Of a DNA stretch of 43,865 nucleotides, positions 26,115 to 33,687 are shown piece after piece. The DNA lies in contig JBEKBO010000022.1 of NCBI GenBank assembly GCA_050015355.1, positions 1-43,865 on the forward strand, read 5' to 3'. Each line of letters opens with the position of its first letter. Position 1 is the stretch's first letter. The translations under genes and the position numbers were made by a program. This stretch comes from CAWBRT01 sp050015355 (GTDB taxonomy: Bacteria > Acidobacteriota > Terriglobia > Terriglobales > Acidobacteriaceae). The notes below the pieces were generated by a model. It ran no database searches, was not told the origin of the DNA, and was given only the letters and a program-made list of their open reading frames with translations.

Positions 26115-27160
26115 ATGGACACATGACAGCCGCTGTCCTCTACGGTAAAGAGGACATAAAGATTGAGAAGGTACCGATTCCGGACGTCGGTGAAGGTGAA
26201 GTGCTGATCAAGGTGCAGGTGGCGCTGACCTGTGGCACCGATCTTAAGGTTTACCAGCGCGGATATCACGCCCGCATGATCGTTCCCCCCGCGCTGTTCG
26301 GGCACGAGCTGGCGGGCATCGTTCAGGAGACCGGCGCGAACGTGCGCGGCTTCAGGAAGGGAACGCGGGTGGTGGCGCTGAACTCGGCGCCGTGCCAGCA
26401 GTGCTTCTACTGCTCTAAACACCAGGAAAACCTCTGCGAGGATCTGCTGTTCAACAACGGCGCGTATGCGGAATACATTCGCATCCCCAAAAGGATCGTC
26501 GAGGCGAACCTGCTGGCGATCCCGAACGATGTGACGTTTGAAGAGGCGGCGTTGACCGAACCGCTGGCCTGCGTGCTTCGTGGACTGCACGAGACGGGCG
26601 TCGAGATCGGCGACACGGTTACGGTCATCGGCGCCGGCACCATCGGGCTGATGTTCATCCACGTGGCCAAGCTGATCGGCTGCAACGTGATTGCCGTGGT
26701 CAAGCGCGATGAGCAGGTAACCGCGGCGAAGAAGGCCGGGGCTCACGACGTGGTGCAGATTACCAAGGTTTCCGATCCGGTCGAGGCGGTGCGCGCGGTA
26801 ACCCCCACGCGCCGCGGCTCCGACGTGGCGATCGAGTGCGTGGGCCGTCCGGAGGCGTGGGAGTGGGCCATTGACATGGTTCGCAAGGGCGGGACCGTGA
26901 ACCTGTTCGGTGGATGCGCCAGCGGAACCAAGGTCCAGCTCGACACACAGCGCCTGCACTATTCGGAAATTACGCTGAAGGCGACTTTCCACCACACCCC
27001 GGAATCGGTGCGGCGCGCCTTTGCGCTGATTGCGGAACGCAAGATCAGGAGCGCCGACTACGTTACGGGGGAGGCTCCGCTTTCGAGGTTGCAGCAGGTG
27101 TTGCGGCATATGTTGAACCGCAACGGGCAGATCAAGACGGCAATTATTCCCGGGCACTGA
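26111..27160 (+). CDS. Zinc-dependent medium-chain dehydrogenase, hopanoid operon (ADH2)
   Basis: This second MDR-family dehydrogenase (349 residues) has a catalytic zinc set of C41 in TCGTD and H65-E66 in FGHE, structural zinc cysteines C95, C98, C101 and C109, and a cofactor site VIGAGTIGLMFIHVAKL. It is clearly different in sequence from ADH1, so the pair is not a recent duplication. GTG 26111 overlaps the ADH1 stop (GTGA), with GGAAGGAA about 7 bases upstream; ATG 26123 is the alternative. The two may act as a pair, as partners or in successive oxidation/reduction steps on the hopanoid side chain (inference). A complex repeat follows before hpnC. Confidence 0.85.
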   Translation: MNGHMTAAVLYGKEDIKIEKVPIPDVGEGEVLIKVQVALTCGTDLKVYQRGYHARMIVPPALFGHELAGIVQETGANVRGFRKGTRVVALNSAPCQQCFYCSKHQENLCEDLLFNNGAYAEYIRIPKRIVEANLLAIPNDVTFEEAALTEPLACVLRGLHETGVEIGDTVTVIGAGTIGLMFIHVAKLIGCNVIAVVKRDEQVTAAKKAGAHDVVQITKVSDPVEAVRAVTPTRRGSDVAIECVGRPEAWEWAIDMVRKGGTVNLFGGCASGTKVQLDTQRLHYSEITLKATFHHTPESVRRAFALIAERKIRSADYVTGEAPLSRLQQVLRHMLNRNGQIKTAIIPGH

Positions 27161-27164
27161 GCCA

Positions 27165-27244
27165 GTCACCCCAGCGACCGGGTCCCCGGCGCGCGCTGCG
27201 GTTGCGCGTGTTGGGGTGGTCGAGCAAGGCTCGCCGGGGGCCCC
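27165..27244. repeat. Nested hairpin elements between ADH2 and hpnC
   Basis: A forward copy (27178-27219: CCGGGTCCCCGGCGCGCGCT, loop, GCGCGTGTTGGGGTGG) is flanked by TCACCCCAGCGA on the left and CTCGCCGGGGGCCCCG on the right. Those are the two ends of a reverse-oriented copy. The simplest reading is one element inserted into another. The spacer carries no gene; hpnC starts at 27262. Confidence 0.7.
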
Positions 27245-27261
27245 GCGGTCGGAGCTGAGAG

Positions 27262-28341
27262 ATGGACGGTTCGGTGAGTGCGCGTTTTCCGAAAAATCGA
27301 TCCACGGACGATCTGCTTTCGGAGGGCTGGGCGCGCCTGCCCGCCGCCTATCGCATCCCGCCGCAGGCTCCCGGCATCGCCGAGGCACGCGCTTACTGTG
27401 CGCGGCTGGCGCGGGGACACTACGAGAACTTTTCGGTCGCGAGCTGGTTTCTGCCCAAGCGGCTGCATCAGCACTTCTTCAACGTTTACGCCTATTGCCG
27501 CATCTCCGATGATTTGGGCGACGAGGTCGGCGACACACAGCTTGCGCTGGCGCTGCTGGATCGCTGGGAAGAAGAACTGCGCGCAATGTATCGCCGGCAA
27601 TACGATCCACCCCAGCAACAGGAAAAGCAGCCGTCGCCGGGGACCCCGGGCGGCGAGCCTGGGCCGACGCATCCGGTGTTTGTCGCGCTGGCCGAAACCG
27701 TCCGGGAGTTCGGAATCCCCCAGCATGAGTTTTCCAATCTGCTGACGGCGTTCCGGCAGGACCAGACCGTCTCCCGCTATGAGAGCTTCGACGATCTGCT
27801 GGGGTATTGCCGCAATTCGGCAAATCCGGTGGGCCATCTTGTCCTGTATCTATGCGGCTATGCGGATCAGGAGCGCCAACAGCTTTCCGACTACACGTGC
27901 ACGGCATTGCAACTGGCCAATTTCTGGCAGGATGTCGCGGTCGATTTCCGCAAGGGACGCATCTACATTCCCCTGGAAGACATGCGCTGCTTTGGCGTCG
28001 CCGAACAGGTGATCGCCGAGGGCAAAGCGACGGTCGGCTTCCTGAAGCTGATGCGATCTGAAGTGGAGAGGGCGCGCGACTGGTTTGACCGGGGACTCCC
28101 ACTGGAAGGCCAAGTGAGCGGTAAACTCGCGCTCGATATCGAGCTGTTTACGCGCGGCGGCCAGGCAATCCTGAAGGCGATAGAGGATCAGGGTTATGAC
28201 GTGCTGAGAAGGCGCCCCACGGTCTCGAAGGCGCGCAAGTTTGCGCTGCTGGGGCGGGCGCTGCTGGGCCGCCTGATGAGTCACCCCAACAAGCGCAACC
28301 CCGGCGCTTGTCGGGGGCCCCGGAAGGGAGCGGCGCGATGA
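27262..28341 (+). CDS. hpnC: Squalene synthase-like HpnC (hydroxysqualene synthase)
   Basis: HpnC converts presqualene diphosphate to hydroxysqualene, between HpnD and HpnE. The 359-residue protein has the all-alpha squalene/phytoene synthase fold with Asp-rich motifs DDLGDE (residues 83-88) and QDVAVDFRKGRIYIP. HYENFSVASWFLP at the N-terminus is typical of HpnC. Two parts are foreign to the family: residues 116-130 (PPQQQEKQPSPGTPG) and the last 19 residues (HPNKRNPGACRGPRKGAAR). Both coincide exactly with hairpin-element copies in the DNA. The internal insertion falls in a surface loop between helices, so the fold may survive. The stop overlaps the hpnD start (ATGA). Confidence 0.92.
   Translation: MDGSVSARFPKNRSTDDLLSEGWARLPAAYRIPPQAPGIAEARAYCARLARGHYENFSVASWFLPKRLHQHFFNVYAYCRISDDLGDEVGDTQLALALLDRWEEELRAMYRRQYDPPQQQEKQPSPGTPGGEPGPTHPVFVALAETVREFGIPQHEFSNLLTAFRQDQTVSRYESFDDLLGYCRNSANPVGHLVLYLCGYADQERQQLSDYTCTALQLANFWQDVAVDFRKGRIYIPLEDMRCFGVAEQVIAEGKATVGFLKLMRSEVERARDWFDRGLPLEGQVSGKLALDIELFTRGGQAILKAIEDQGYDVLRRRPTVSKARKFALLGRALLGRLMSHPNKRNPGACRGPRKGAAR
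27607..27649 (-). repeat. Hairpin element inserted in frame inside hpnC
   Basis: Reverse-oriented copy. On the minus strand it reads CCGGGGTCCCCGGCGACGGC, then TGCTTTTCCTGTTGC, then TGGGGTGG. This closely matches the nested element at 11090-11132 (CCCCGGCGACGGCCGCTTTTGCCGTCGCTGGGGTGG in two parts). It encodes hpnC residues 116-130 without a stop. Confidence 0.75.
28282..28323 (-). repeat. Hairpin element forming the 3' end of hpnC
   Basis: Reverse-oriented copy. The minus strand reads CCGGGGCCCCCGACAAGCGC, loop, GCGCTTGTTGGGGTGA, with pairing arms ACAAGCGC and GCGCTTGT. It provides most of the last 19 codons of hpnC and ends 15 bases before the hpnD ATG. Confidence 0.8.
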
Positions 28342-29282
28342 GTGCCGTACGCTCCGCCGAGCCTAAAGACGCTGTCCGCGTCGCGCAGCATCATCCGTTG
28401 CAGCTTGACACGGCATACGGTATCTGCCGGCACGTGGCGCGTTCGGCTGCCAAGAACTTCTACTACGGATTCATGGTGCTGCCCCGGCGCAAGCGCAACG
28501 CGCTGTCGGCGGTGTACGCCTTCATGCGTCATGCCGACGACATCTGCGATGACCCCGGGATGACGATTCCCGAGCGCCGGGTGAAATTGCACGATTGGCT
28601 GGAAGGCTATCATAAAGTGGCGGAAGGAGAGCCGACCGACGATCCGGTTTTTTTGGCTCTTCGCGATTCGCAACACCAGTTCGGCATACCCATCGAACTG
28701 CTCGACATGCTGGTGCGCGGAACCGGCATGGATTTACAGGAGCCCGCCGGGCAGCCAAGCGCACAACCGGTGGTTGCTTACCAGAGTTTCAGTGAGTTGT
28801 ACGACTACTGCTATCACGTGGCCTCGGTCGTGGGCTTGGTGTGCATCCGCATCTTCGGATACCGCGACCGCGCCGCCGAACCGCTGGCCGAGCACGTCGG
28901 CATTGCCTTCCAGTTGACCAACATCCTGCGCGACATCAAGGAAGACGCGCAGATGGGGCGCATCTATCTGCCGGGGGAGGACCTGGCGCAGCACGGCATC
29001 ACTGCGGAAGCGCTGGCCAGCGGGGCGGAGCTGGAGCGGTTGCGTCCACTGCTGCAAATGGAAGCGCGGCGGGCCCGCGACTACTATGCGGCAGCCGAGC
29101 AGTTGCTGCCGTTGATCGATGACGACGCCCAGCCGGCGCTTTGGGTGCTGGTGGAGATCTATCGGCGGCTGCTGGAGAGAATCGAGCAGCGCAACTATGA
29201 TGTCTACAGCGAGCGCATCCGGCTTAGCGTGGCCGAGAAGCTAGGCGTTCTGTGCAAGGGATGGATACGCCGCCTCACGTGA
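28338..29282 (+). CDS. hpnD: Presqualene diphosphate synthase HpnD
   Basis: HpnD condenses two farnesyl diphosphates to presqualene diphosphate, the first of three steps (HpnD, HpnC, HpnE) that replace eukaryotic squalene synthase in many bacteria. The 314-residue protein has both Asp-rich metal-binding motifs, DDICDD (residues 67-72) and NILRDIKEDAQMGRIYLP. It also has the FYYGFMVLPRRKRNALSAVYAFMR segment of the squalene/phytoene synthase family. The ATG at 28338 overlaps the hpnC stop, with GGGAG about 8 bases upstream. Its 3' end overlaps the hpnE start by 22 bases. Confidence 0.93.
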   Translation: MSAVRSAEPKDAVRVAQHHPLQLDTAYGICRHVARSAAKNFYYGFMVLPRRKRNALSAVYAFMRHADDICDDPGMTIPERRVKLHDWLEGYHKVAEGEPTDDPVFLALRDSQHQFGIPIELLDMLVRGTGMDLQEPAGQPSAQPVVAYQSFSELYDYCYHVASVVGLVCIRIFGYRDRAAEPLAEHVGIAFQLTNILRDIKEDAQMGRIYLPGEDLAQHGITAEALASGAELERLRPLLQMEARRARDYYAAAEQLLPLIDDDAQPALWVLVEIYRRLLERIEQRNYDVYSERIRLSVAEKLGVLCKGWIRRLT

Positions 29283-30823
29283 CTCTCAAGCCAGCACAAA
29301 ACGCGGCCAGCAAGAGCCCGCAAGCGGCAAAGGCGTCCGTGGGCATTATCGGTGGCGGTCTGGCGGGTCTGGCGGCGGGCTGCGCGCTCTCCCAAGCGGG
29401 ATACAAAGTCACACTCTTCGAGCGCCGGCCTTATCTCGGTGGCCGGGCTTCCTCCTACGTACATCCAGGCACGGGCGAGGTGGTCGACAACTGCCAGCAC
29501 GTGCTGCTCGGCTGCTGCACCAACCTGCTCGACCTGTACCGGCGGCTGGGGGTGGAAGAGCGCATCCGCTGGTATGATCGCCTGACCTACATCGAGCCGG
29601 GAGGCCGCCGGGGAACCCTGGAGTCCTCGAGTTTGCCCGCGCCGCTGCACGCTTTGCCTGCATTCTTCAGGTTTCCGCTGCTCTCTTGGCGCGACAAGCT
29701 TTCGATTGCGATGGGGATGCTGTCGTTGATCGAGGGCGTTCCCGCCGATGACGGAGGCTCTTTCCTGCAGTGGCTTAAGCGGCACGGACAAACGGAGCGC
29801 GCCGTCAGTCGTTTCTGGTCGCCGGTGCTGGTCAGCGCTCTGAATGAAGAGTTGGGCGATGTCTCCACCCACTATGGCGCGATGGTTTTTCGCGATGCCT
29901 TCCTGAAGTCGGCGCAGGCCGGGCGCATGGGCCTTCCCTCGGTTCCGCTTTCGCAGCTCTACGGCGTTGCGGCGGATTACATTGGCGAACGCGGCGGCGA
30001 GGTGGTGCTACGGGCATCGGTCGAGAGCTTAGGCGCGACCAACCAACGCGCCTGGGTTACGGTGCGCGGCAGCGTCTCGACTGCTTTGAATGACGGCGGC
30101 GCCTCATCCGCCGGGAACGGGAGCGCGGAGCCGGCGGTTGCAGCTTTGGAAGGCGAGAGGCGCGAATTCGATTACGTGATCTCCGCCGTGCCTTTCCAGG
30201 TGCTGGCGAAACTGATGCCTCCGGCGATGCAATCCGATGCGTTGCGGGAGAACCTGGCGCAACTGCGGACGTCCCCGATCACGGGCATTCATTTCTGGTT
30301 CGACCGCGAGGTGACGGAGTTGGATCATGCTGTCCTGCTCGATCGCACGATTCAATGGATGTTCCAGAAGTCGAAGATTTTGGATGGGCAGCTCCGGGCG
30401 GCAGATGCGCAGCCGGCCGGCAGTTACCTGGAACTGGTTGTCAGCTCGTCGAAGACGCTGGTGGAGAAATCACGGCAAGAGGTGCTTGACCTGGTGCTGA
30501 AGGAATTGGGGGAATTTTTCCCGGCAGTGAAGACGGCGCGCGTGGTCAAGGCGACCGTGATCAAAGAGATCCATGCAACTTTTACGCCGGCTCCGGGAGC
30601 AGACCGCTATCGCCCGCGGCAGCAAGGACCGTGGCCAAGAATCTTTCTGAGTGGCGACTGGACGGCAACGGGCTGGCCGGCGACGATGGAAGGAGCGGTG
30701 CGCGCCGGTTATGCCGCCGCCGAAGCACTAACGGCAGCACACGGTGAGCGTGAACATTTCCTGGTCCCGGATCTGGCCGCGCAGGGATGGATGCGGCTGT
30801 TCACATCGCGCTCCAGCGATTAG
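29261..30823 (+). CDS. hpnE: Hydroxysqualene dehydroxylase HpnE (squalene-associated FAD enzyme)
   Basis: HpnE reduces hydroxysqualene to squalene, completing substrate supply for Shc. The 520-residue protein starts its FAD-binding Rossmann fold at VGIIGGGLAGLAAGCALSQ (GGGLAG at 31-36), followed by VTLFERRPYLGGRASSY. The C-terminal FAD segment is IFLSGDWTATGWPATMEGAV with AVRAGYAAAEAL. ATG 29261 is used; GTG 29252 and GTG 29279 are possible. The protein is about 80-100 residues longer than many HpnE sequences. Part of the extra length is a Ser/Gly/Ala-rich stretch near residues 270-300 (SVSTALNDGGASSAGNGSAE). It ends the hopanoid operon, 17 bases from a convergent gene. Confidence 0.9.
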   Translation: MDTPPHVTLKPAQNAASKSPQAAKASVGIIGGGLAGLAAGCALSQAGYKVTLFERRPYLGGRASSYVHPGTGEVVDNCQHVLLGCCTNLLDLYRRLGVEERIRWYDRLTYIEPGGRRGTLESSSLPAPLHALPAFFRFPLLSWRDKLSIAMGMLSLIEGVPADDGGSFLQWLKRHGQTERAVSRFWSPVLVSALNEELGDVSTHYGAMVFRDAFLKSAQAGRMGLPSVPLSQLYGVAADYIGERGGEVVLRASVESLGATNQRAWVTVRGSVSTALNDGGASSAGNGSAEPAVAALEGERREFDYVISAVPFQVLAKLMPPAMQSDALRENLAQLRTSPITGIHFWFDREVTELDHAVLLDRTIQWMFQKSKILDGQLRAADAQPAGSYLELVVSSSKTLVEKSRQEVLDLVLKELGEFFPAVKTARVVKATVIKEIHATFTPAPGADRYRPRQQGPWPRIFLSGDWTATGWPATMEGAVRAGYAAAEALTAAHGEREHFLVPDLAAQGWMRLFTSRSSD

Positions 30824-30840
30824 AGGGGTTTCCCCCGGCG

Positions 30841-31221
30841 TCAATGGGCGATCAGCAAAACTCCGGCTGCCACAAAGATGGCGGCAAGCCAGCGCCGGCG
30901 GTCAACGTTTTCCTTGAGAAAGATTTTGGCGGCGACCGCGTTGGTGACGAACGTGAGCGAGGCTGCCGCGGGAGCTACCAGGCTTACATCAGCCCAGGAG
31001 AGCCCGATCAGCAAGCTGAAAAACGCCAGTGTCATGAAGAACAGCGCCAACAGAAACGTCGCGCTGCCAAGCACCCGGGCGGCCACGGCAAAGATACCTT
31101 TGTTCTGACGCAGCAGGCCGAGATCGCCGATCTCCCGCATGGCCTTGGCCAGCAGGATGTCACCCGCGGTGGATGCGGTGACCACCAGGGCGATCGCGGA
31201 CCAGGTGTAGAGGGTCTTCAC
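30841..31221 (-). CDS. Small DMT/EamA-like membrane protein, second of a pair
   Basis: This 126-residue protein has four hydrophobic segments and the Gly/Ala-rich C-terminal pattern of the drug/metabolite transporter superfamily (LTFVTNAVAAKIFLKENVDRRRWLAAIFVAAGVLL). Half-length members of this superfamily work as dimers, for example the ArnE/ArnF flippase for undecaprenyl-linked aminoarabinose. The start overlaps the stop of the preceding small membrane protein by 4 bases, so the two are probably made together as a heterodimer. Position between hpnE and hpnJ suggests a link to lipid or hopanoid handling, but no substrate can be read from sequence. Confidence 0.75.
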   Translation of the reverse strand: MKTLYTWSAIALVVTASTAGDILLAKAMREIGDLGLLRQNKGIFAVAARVLGSATFLLALFFMTLAFFSLLIGLSWADVSLVAPAAASLTFVTNAVAAKIFLKENVDRRRWLAAIFVAAGVLLIAH

Positions 31222-31697
31222 TTGGGGGCCTTCACAAACTCCGGATCAGCCAGCTCCGGCGCCGGTGGCGCCGCCTTCGCCGCCTGCTCGGTGTGCGAGG
31301 GACCGCCAGCCACAAATCCCACTCCGGCTACGATCAGCATGATCCCGCACCAGCGTTGCACGCTGACGCGCTCATGCAGCAGGGAACGCGCCAGGAATGC
31401 CATCATCACATAGCTGAAGGCGGTAGCCGGCAAGACGAACGTAAGGTCGGCCCAGGAGAGTGCTGTCAGGTAAGAGGCGAAAAAGATAAACAGAAAGCAG
31501 ACGCCGAGCAGGACCCAGAAGTTCCCCAGGGCGGAGAAGACGCTGCCCAGGTTCGTCAGATGTATTTCGCCGATCTGCTTCATGCCGCGAGCGAGCATCA
31601 CGTCGCCGGTTGAGCTGAACAGCACTACCGACAGCAACACCAGATACTTACGGAAATTCAAAGCAGCCCTCTCGCCGGTAGTACGCGGAGTCTCCAT
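31218..31697 (-). CDS. Small DMT/EamA-like membrane protein, first of a pair
   Basis: This 159-residue protein has four membrane segments (YLVLLSVVLFSSTGDVMLARG; FWVLLGVCFLFIFFASYLTA; LTFVLPATAFSYVMMAFLAR; WCGIMLIVAGVGFVAGG) and a hydrophilic Ala/Pro-rich C-terminal tail. It resembles the half-size DMT proteins and shares STxGDxxLA and LSWADxxxV patterns with its partner downstream, which it overlaps by 4 bases. ATG 31697 was chosen because upstream codons run into the interspersed element at 31788-31912. The 345-bp space before it, back to hpnJ, holds that element and a terminator. Confidence 0.75.
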   Translation of the reverse strand: METPRTTGERAALNFRKYLVLLSVVLFSSTGDVMLARGMKQIGEIHLTNLGSVFSALGNFWVLLGVCFLFIFFASYLTALSWADLTFVLPATAFSYVMMAFLARSLLHERVSVQRWCGIMLIVAGVGFVAGGPSHTEQAAKAAPPAPELADPEFVKAPK

Positions 31698-31787
31698 TTT
31701 AGCTGAAATTGGAAGACGTTGATCCACGCCGGCAGCGAGAAAAGGCTTATTGTGCTGTCCCGTAGGTCCGATGCATAAGTTTCCGGA

Positions 31788-31912
31788 TGTCATCCTGAGC
31801 GAGCCGGGGTCCCCTGCGACGGCCGCTTTTGCCCGTCGCTGGGGCGAAGGAGCGAAGGATCTATGCATTCCCAATCAAATACACAGATTCTTCGCTTCGC
31901 TCAGAATGACAC
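31788..31912. repeat. Interspersed element, TGTCATCCTGAGCGA ends, with nested hairpin
   Basis: The left end TGTCATCCTGAGCGA (31788-31802) is inverted on the right as TCGCTCAGAATGACA(C) with one mismatch. A nested hairpin copy (31804-31845) starts CCGGGGTCCCCTGCGACGGC and ends GTCGCTGGGGCGAAGGAGCG. It is nearly identical in its interior to the copy at 11090. Confidence 0.8.
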
Positions 31913-31991
31913 TTCAAAAAGTTATGGTGCGAACTTCCGGGCCGCGACGCTAATTCAGCGTTTCGCAGGCCTTGCCAAACTGCCGCAAACG

Positions 31992-32017
31992 AAAAGCCCA
32001 CTCGACGAGAGCGGGCT
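31992..32017 (-). terminator. Terminator after hpnJ
   Basis: On the minus strand AGCCC (32017-32013) and GGGCT (31999-31995) pair, with an inner CTC/GAG stem, followed by TTTTCG. It begins 26 bases after the hpnJ stop. It separates hpnJ from the small membrane protein pair. Confidence 0.65.
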
Positions 32018-32042
32018 CTGTTCTTTCCGGTACCGCTACCGC

Positions 32043-33527
32043 TTATACTTCGGCCACCTTGGCATCCGCATCGGGTGTCTGCTGTTGCTGCGCGCGGGCA
32101 TCCTTTACGGCCCGGTTGCGGGCGGCGCGAAGCTTCAGGAAGTCCTTTGCTTCCTTGTAAAGCCGCCGGCGCTCATCGCCTTTCCACATCGCCTTGAAAA
32201 CGATGGGGACCCACACCTTCGGACGGAAATAATATTCGTCGTAGAAGCGATGGATCATCTCGAGGATGTAATCGGCGGGCAATCCGGGATACTCGATATG
32301 CGCCAACTGATGTCCGCCGGCGTCGACCATCTGCTGTTGGTTGGTGATATACCCATTCGCCTTGGCGTAATCGTACAGCTCCGTGCCGGGATACGCATGG
32401 GCGACGGAAACCTGAATGGTCTCGATGTTGAGTTCCTTGGCAAAATCGATGGTGGTGCGAATGGTTTCTTTCGTCTCACCGGGAAGGCCGAGGATGAAAT
32501 CGCCATGCACGGCGAGTCCGAGTTTTTTGCAATCCTTGGTGAACTGGCGCGCCCGCTCGACGGTTGCGCCCTTCTTGATGTTCTTGAGGATTTGCGGATC
32601 ACCGGATTCGAAGCCAACGATCAGCAACCGGCAGCCGGCCTCCTTCATGGCACGCAGGGTCTCGAAGTCGGTAGTCACGCGCGAAGTGCAGGACCACGTC
32701 AAAAGGAGCGGCTTCAGCGCGGCGCAAAGTTCGATGGTACGAGCCTTCTGGATGTTGAAGGTGTCGTCATCGAAAAAGAACTCCTTGACGTTGGGCCAGT
32801 ACTCCCTGGCTTTCGCCATTTCCAACGCGATGCGCTGGGCGGAGCGCTTGCGCCATGGATGTCCGCTCAACGTCTGCGGCCAGAGGCAGAAGGTACACTG
32901 TGCGGGGCATCCGCGGGTGGTGTAAAGCGCGACGTAAGGGTGCTGCAGAAAAGGGACGTTGTAGCGGGTTACGTCCAGGTCGCGCTTGTAAACGTCGGTA
33001 ACGTCAGGCAGAGCATCCAGATCGGCGAGCGGGGGACGGTCAGGATTGTGGACCACGCCTTGGTCCTGGCGATACGAGACGCCAAGTATTTCCGGCAACG
33101 GTTTGCCATTGGCGAATTCCACGACCGCCCAGTCAAACTCGCGCCGGACGACAAAGTCGATTGCCTGTCCGTCACGCAGCGATTGCTCGGGCAAGGTGCT
33201 GACATGCGGGCCGACGAACGCGATCTTGAGCCCGGGGTTGGCGGCCTTCATGGCCGCCGCAAGCTTGCAGTCACCGCCGAATCCTGGCGTGGAAGTGAAC
33301 AGCACGAGAAACTCATACTGTTTGCCGATCTCGATTGTTTCCTCGGCGCTGACGTGATGCGGCGGAGCGTCGAGCAAGCGGGAGCCTTCCAGCATGCCGG
33401 CCGGATAGGCCAGCCAGACGGGGTACCAATAGGATTCGATTTCGCGGGTGGCGGGCCAACGCGAGCCGGCGCCTCCATCGAAATTCTCGAAAGAGGGAGG
33501 ATTGAGCAATAGTGTCTTTAGAGGCAT
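32043..33527 (-). CDS. hpnJ: Hopanoid biosynthesis radical SAM protein HpnJ
   Basis: HpnJ is a B12-binding-domain radical SAM protein implicated in forming the cyclitol ether head group of composite hopanoids. The 494-residue protein starts with the family-typical LLLNPPSFENFDGGAGSRWP, continues with a B12-type Rossmann domain and the cluster motif CPAQCTFC (C207, C211, C214). Further signatures are EFFFDDDTFNIQKAR and HGDFILGLPGETKETI. The C-terminal 25 residues are Ala/Gln/Asp-rich and extra. In other bacteria it works with HpnI and HpnK on glucosaminyl-bacteriohopanetetrol; neither is in this window. Its start codon region overlaps that of a small plus-strand frame. Confidence 0.9.
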   Translation of the reverse strand: MPLKTLLLNPPSFENFDGGAGSRWPATREIESYWYPVWLAYPAGMLEGSRLLDAPPHHVSAEETIEIGKQYEFLVLFTSTPGFGGDCKLAAAMKAANPGLKIAFVGPHVSTLPEQSLRDGQAIDFVVRREFDWAVVEFANGKPLPEILGVSYRQDQGVVHNPDRPPLADLDALPDVTDVYKRDLDVTRYNVPFLQHPYVALYTTRGCPAQCTFCLWPQTLSGHPWRKRSAQRIALEMAKAREYWPNVKEFFFDDDTFNIQKARTIELCAALKPLLLTWSCTSRVTTDFETLRAMKEAGCRLLIVGFESGDPQILKNIKKGATVERARQFTKDCKKLGLAVHGDFILGLPGETKETIRTTIDFAKELNIETIQVSVAHAYPGTELYDYAKANGYITNQQQMVDAGGHQLAHIEYPGLPADYILEMIHRFYDEYYFRPKVWVPIVFKAMWKGDERRRLYKEAKDFLKLRAARNRAVKDARAQQQQTPDADAKVAEV

Positions 33528-33687
33528 GGTACGTAATCGTCATATTAACATCCGGGTGCCGGGGCAAACGATTGAAATCGAAGCGGAAAGCCGCGAATCA
33601 AGGGCAGATGGCGTCTTTTTGGGGTCGAATGGGAAGCCGGTGAAGACAGGCGTTCTGCTATATTCTGAAAAAGAGCTATCACGATGA
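33526..33687 (+). CDS. Possible 53-residue protein coupled to the permease
   Basis: An ATG at 33526 opens a 53-codon frame (MVRNRHINIRVPGQTIEIEA...) whose stop overlaps the permease ATG (ATGA). It has no recognisable domain. In its favour are the 4-base overlap, a weak AGAGG upstream, and a plausible charged strand-rich sequence. Against it are its size and that its start overlaps the divergent hpnJ start. It could also be the 5' leader of the permease mRNA. Confidence 0.35.
   Translation: MVRNRHINIRVPGQTIEIEAESRESRADGVFLGSNGKPVKTGVLLYSEKELSR

Noticed and set aside
26078..27388. Long minus-strand frame (436 codons) opposite ADH2 and hpnC
   Set aside because: Arg/His-rich translation with no domain, antisense to two well-supported enzymes and crossing their intergenic repeat.
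31863..33512. Long plus-strand frame (549 codons) opposite hpnJ
   Set aside because: It is a shadow of hpnJ: hpnJ shows clear family motifs and cluster cysteines, while this frame has none and begins inside an interspersed element.
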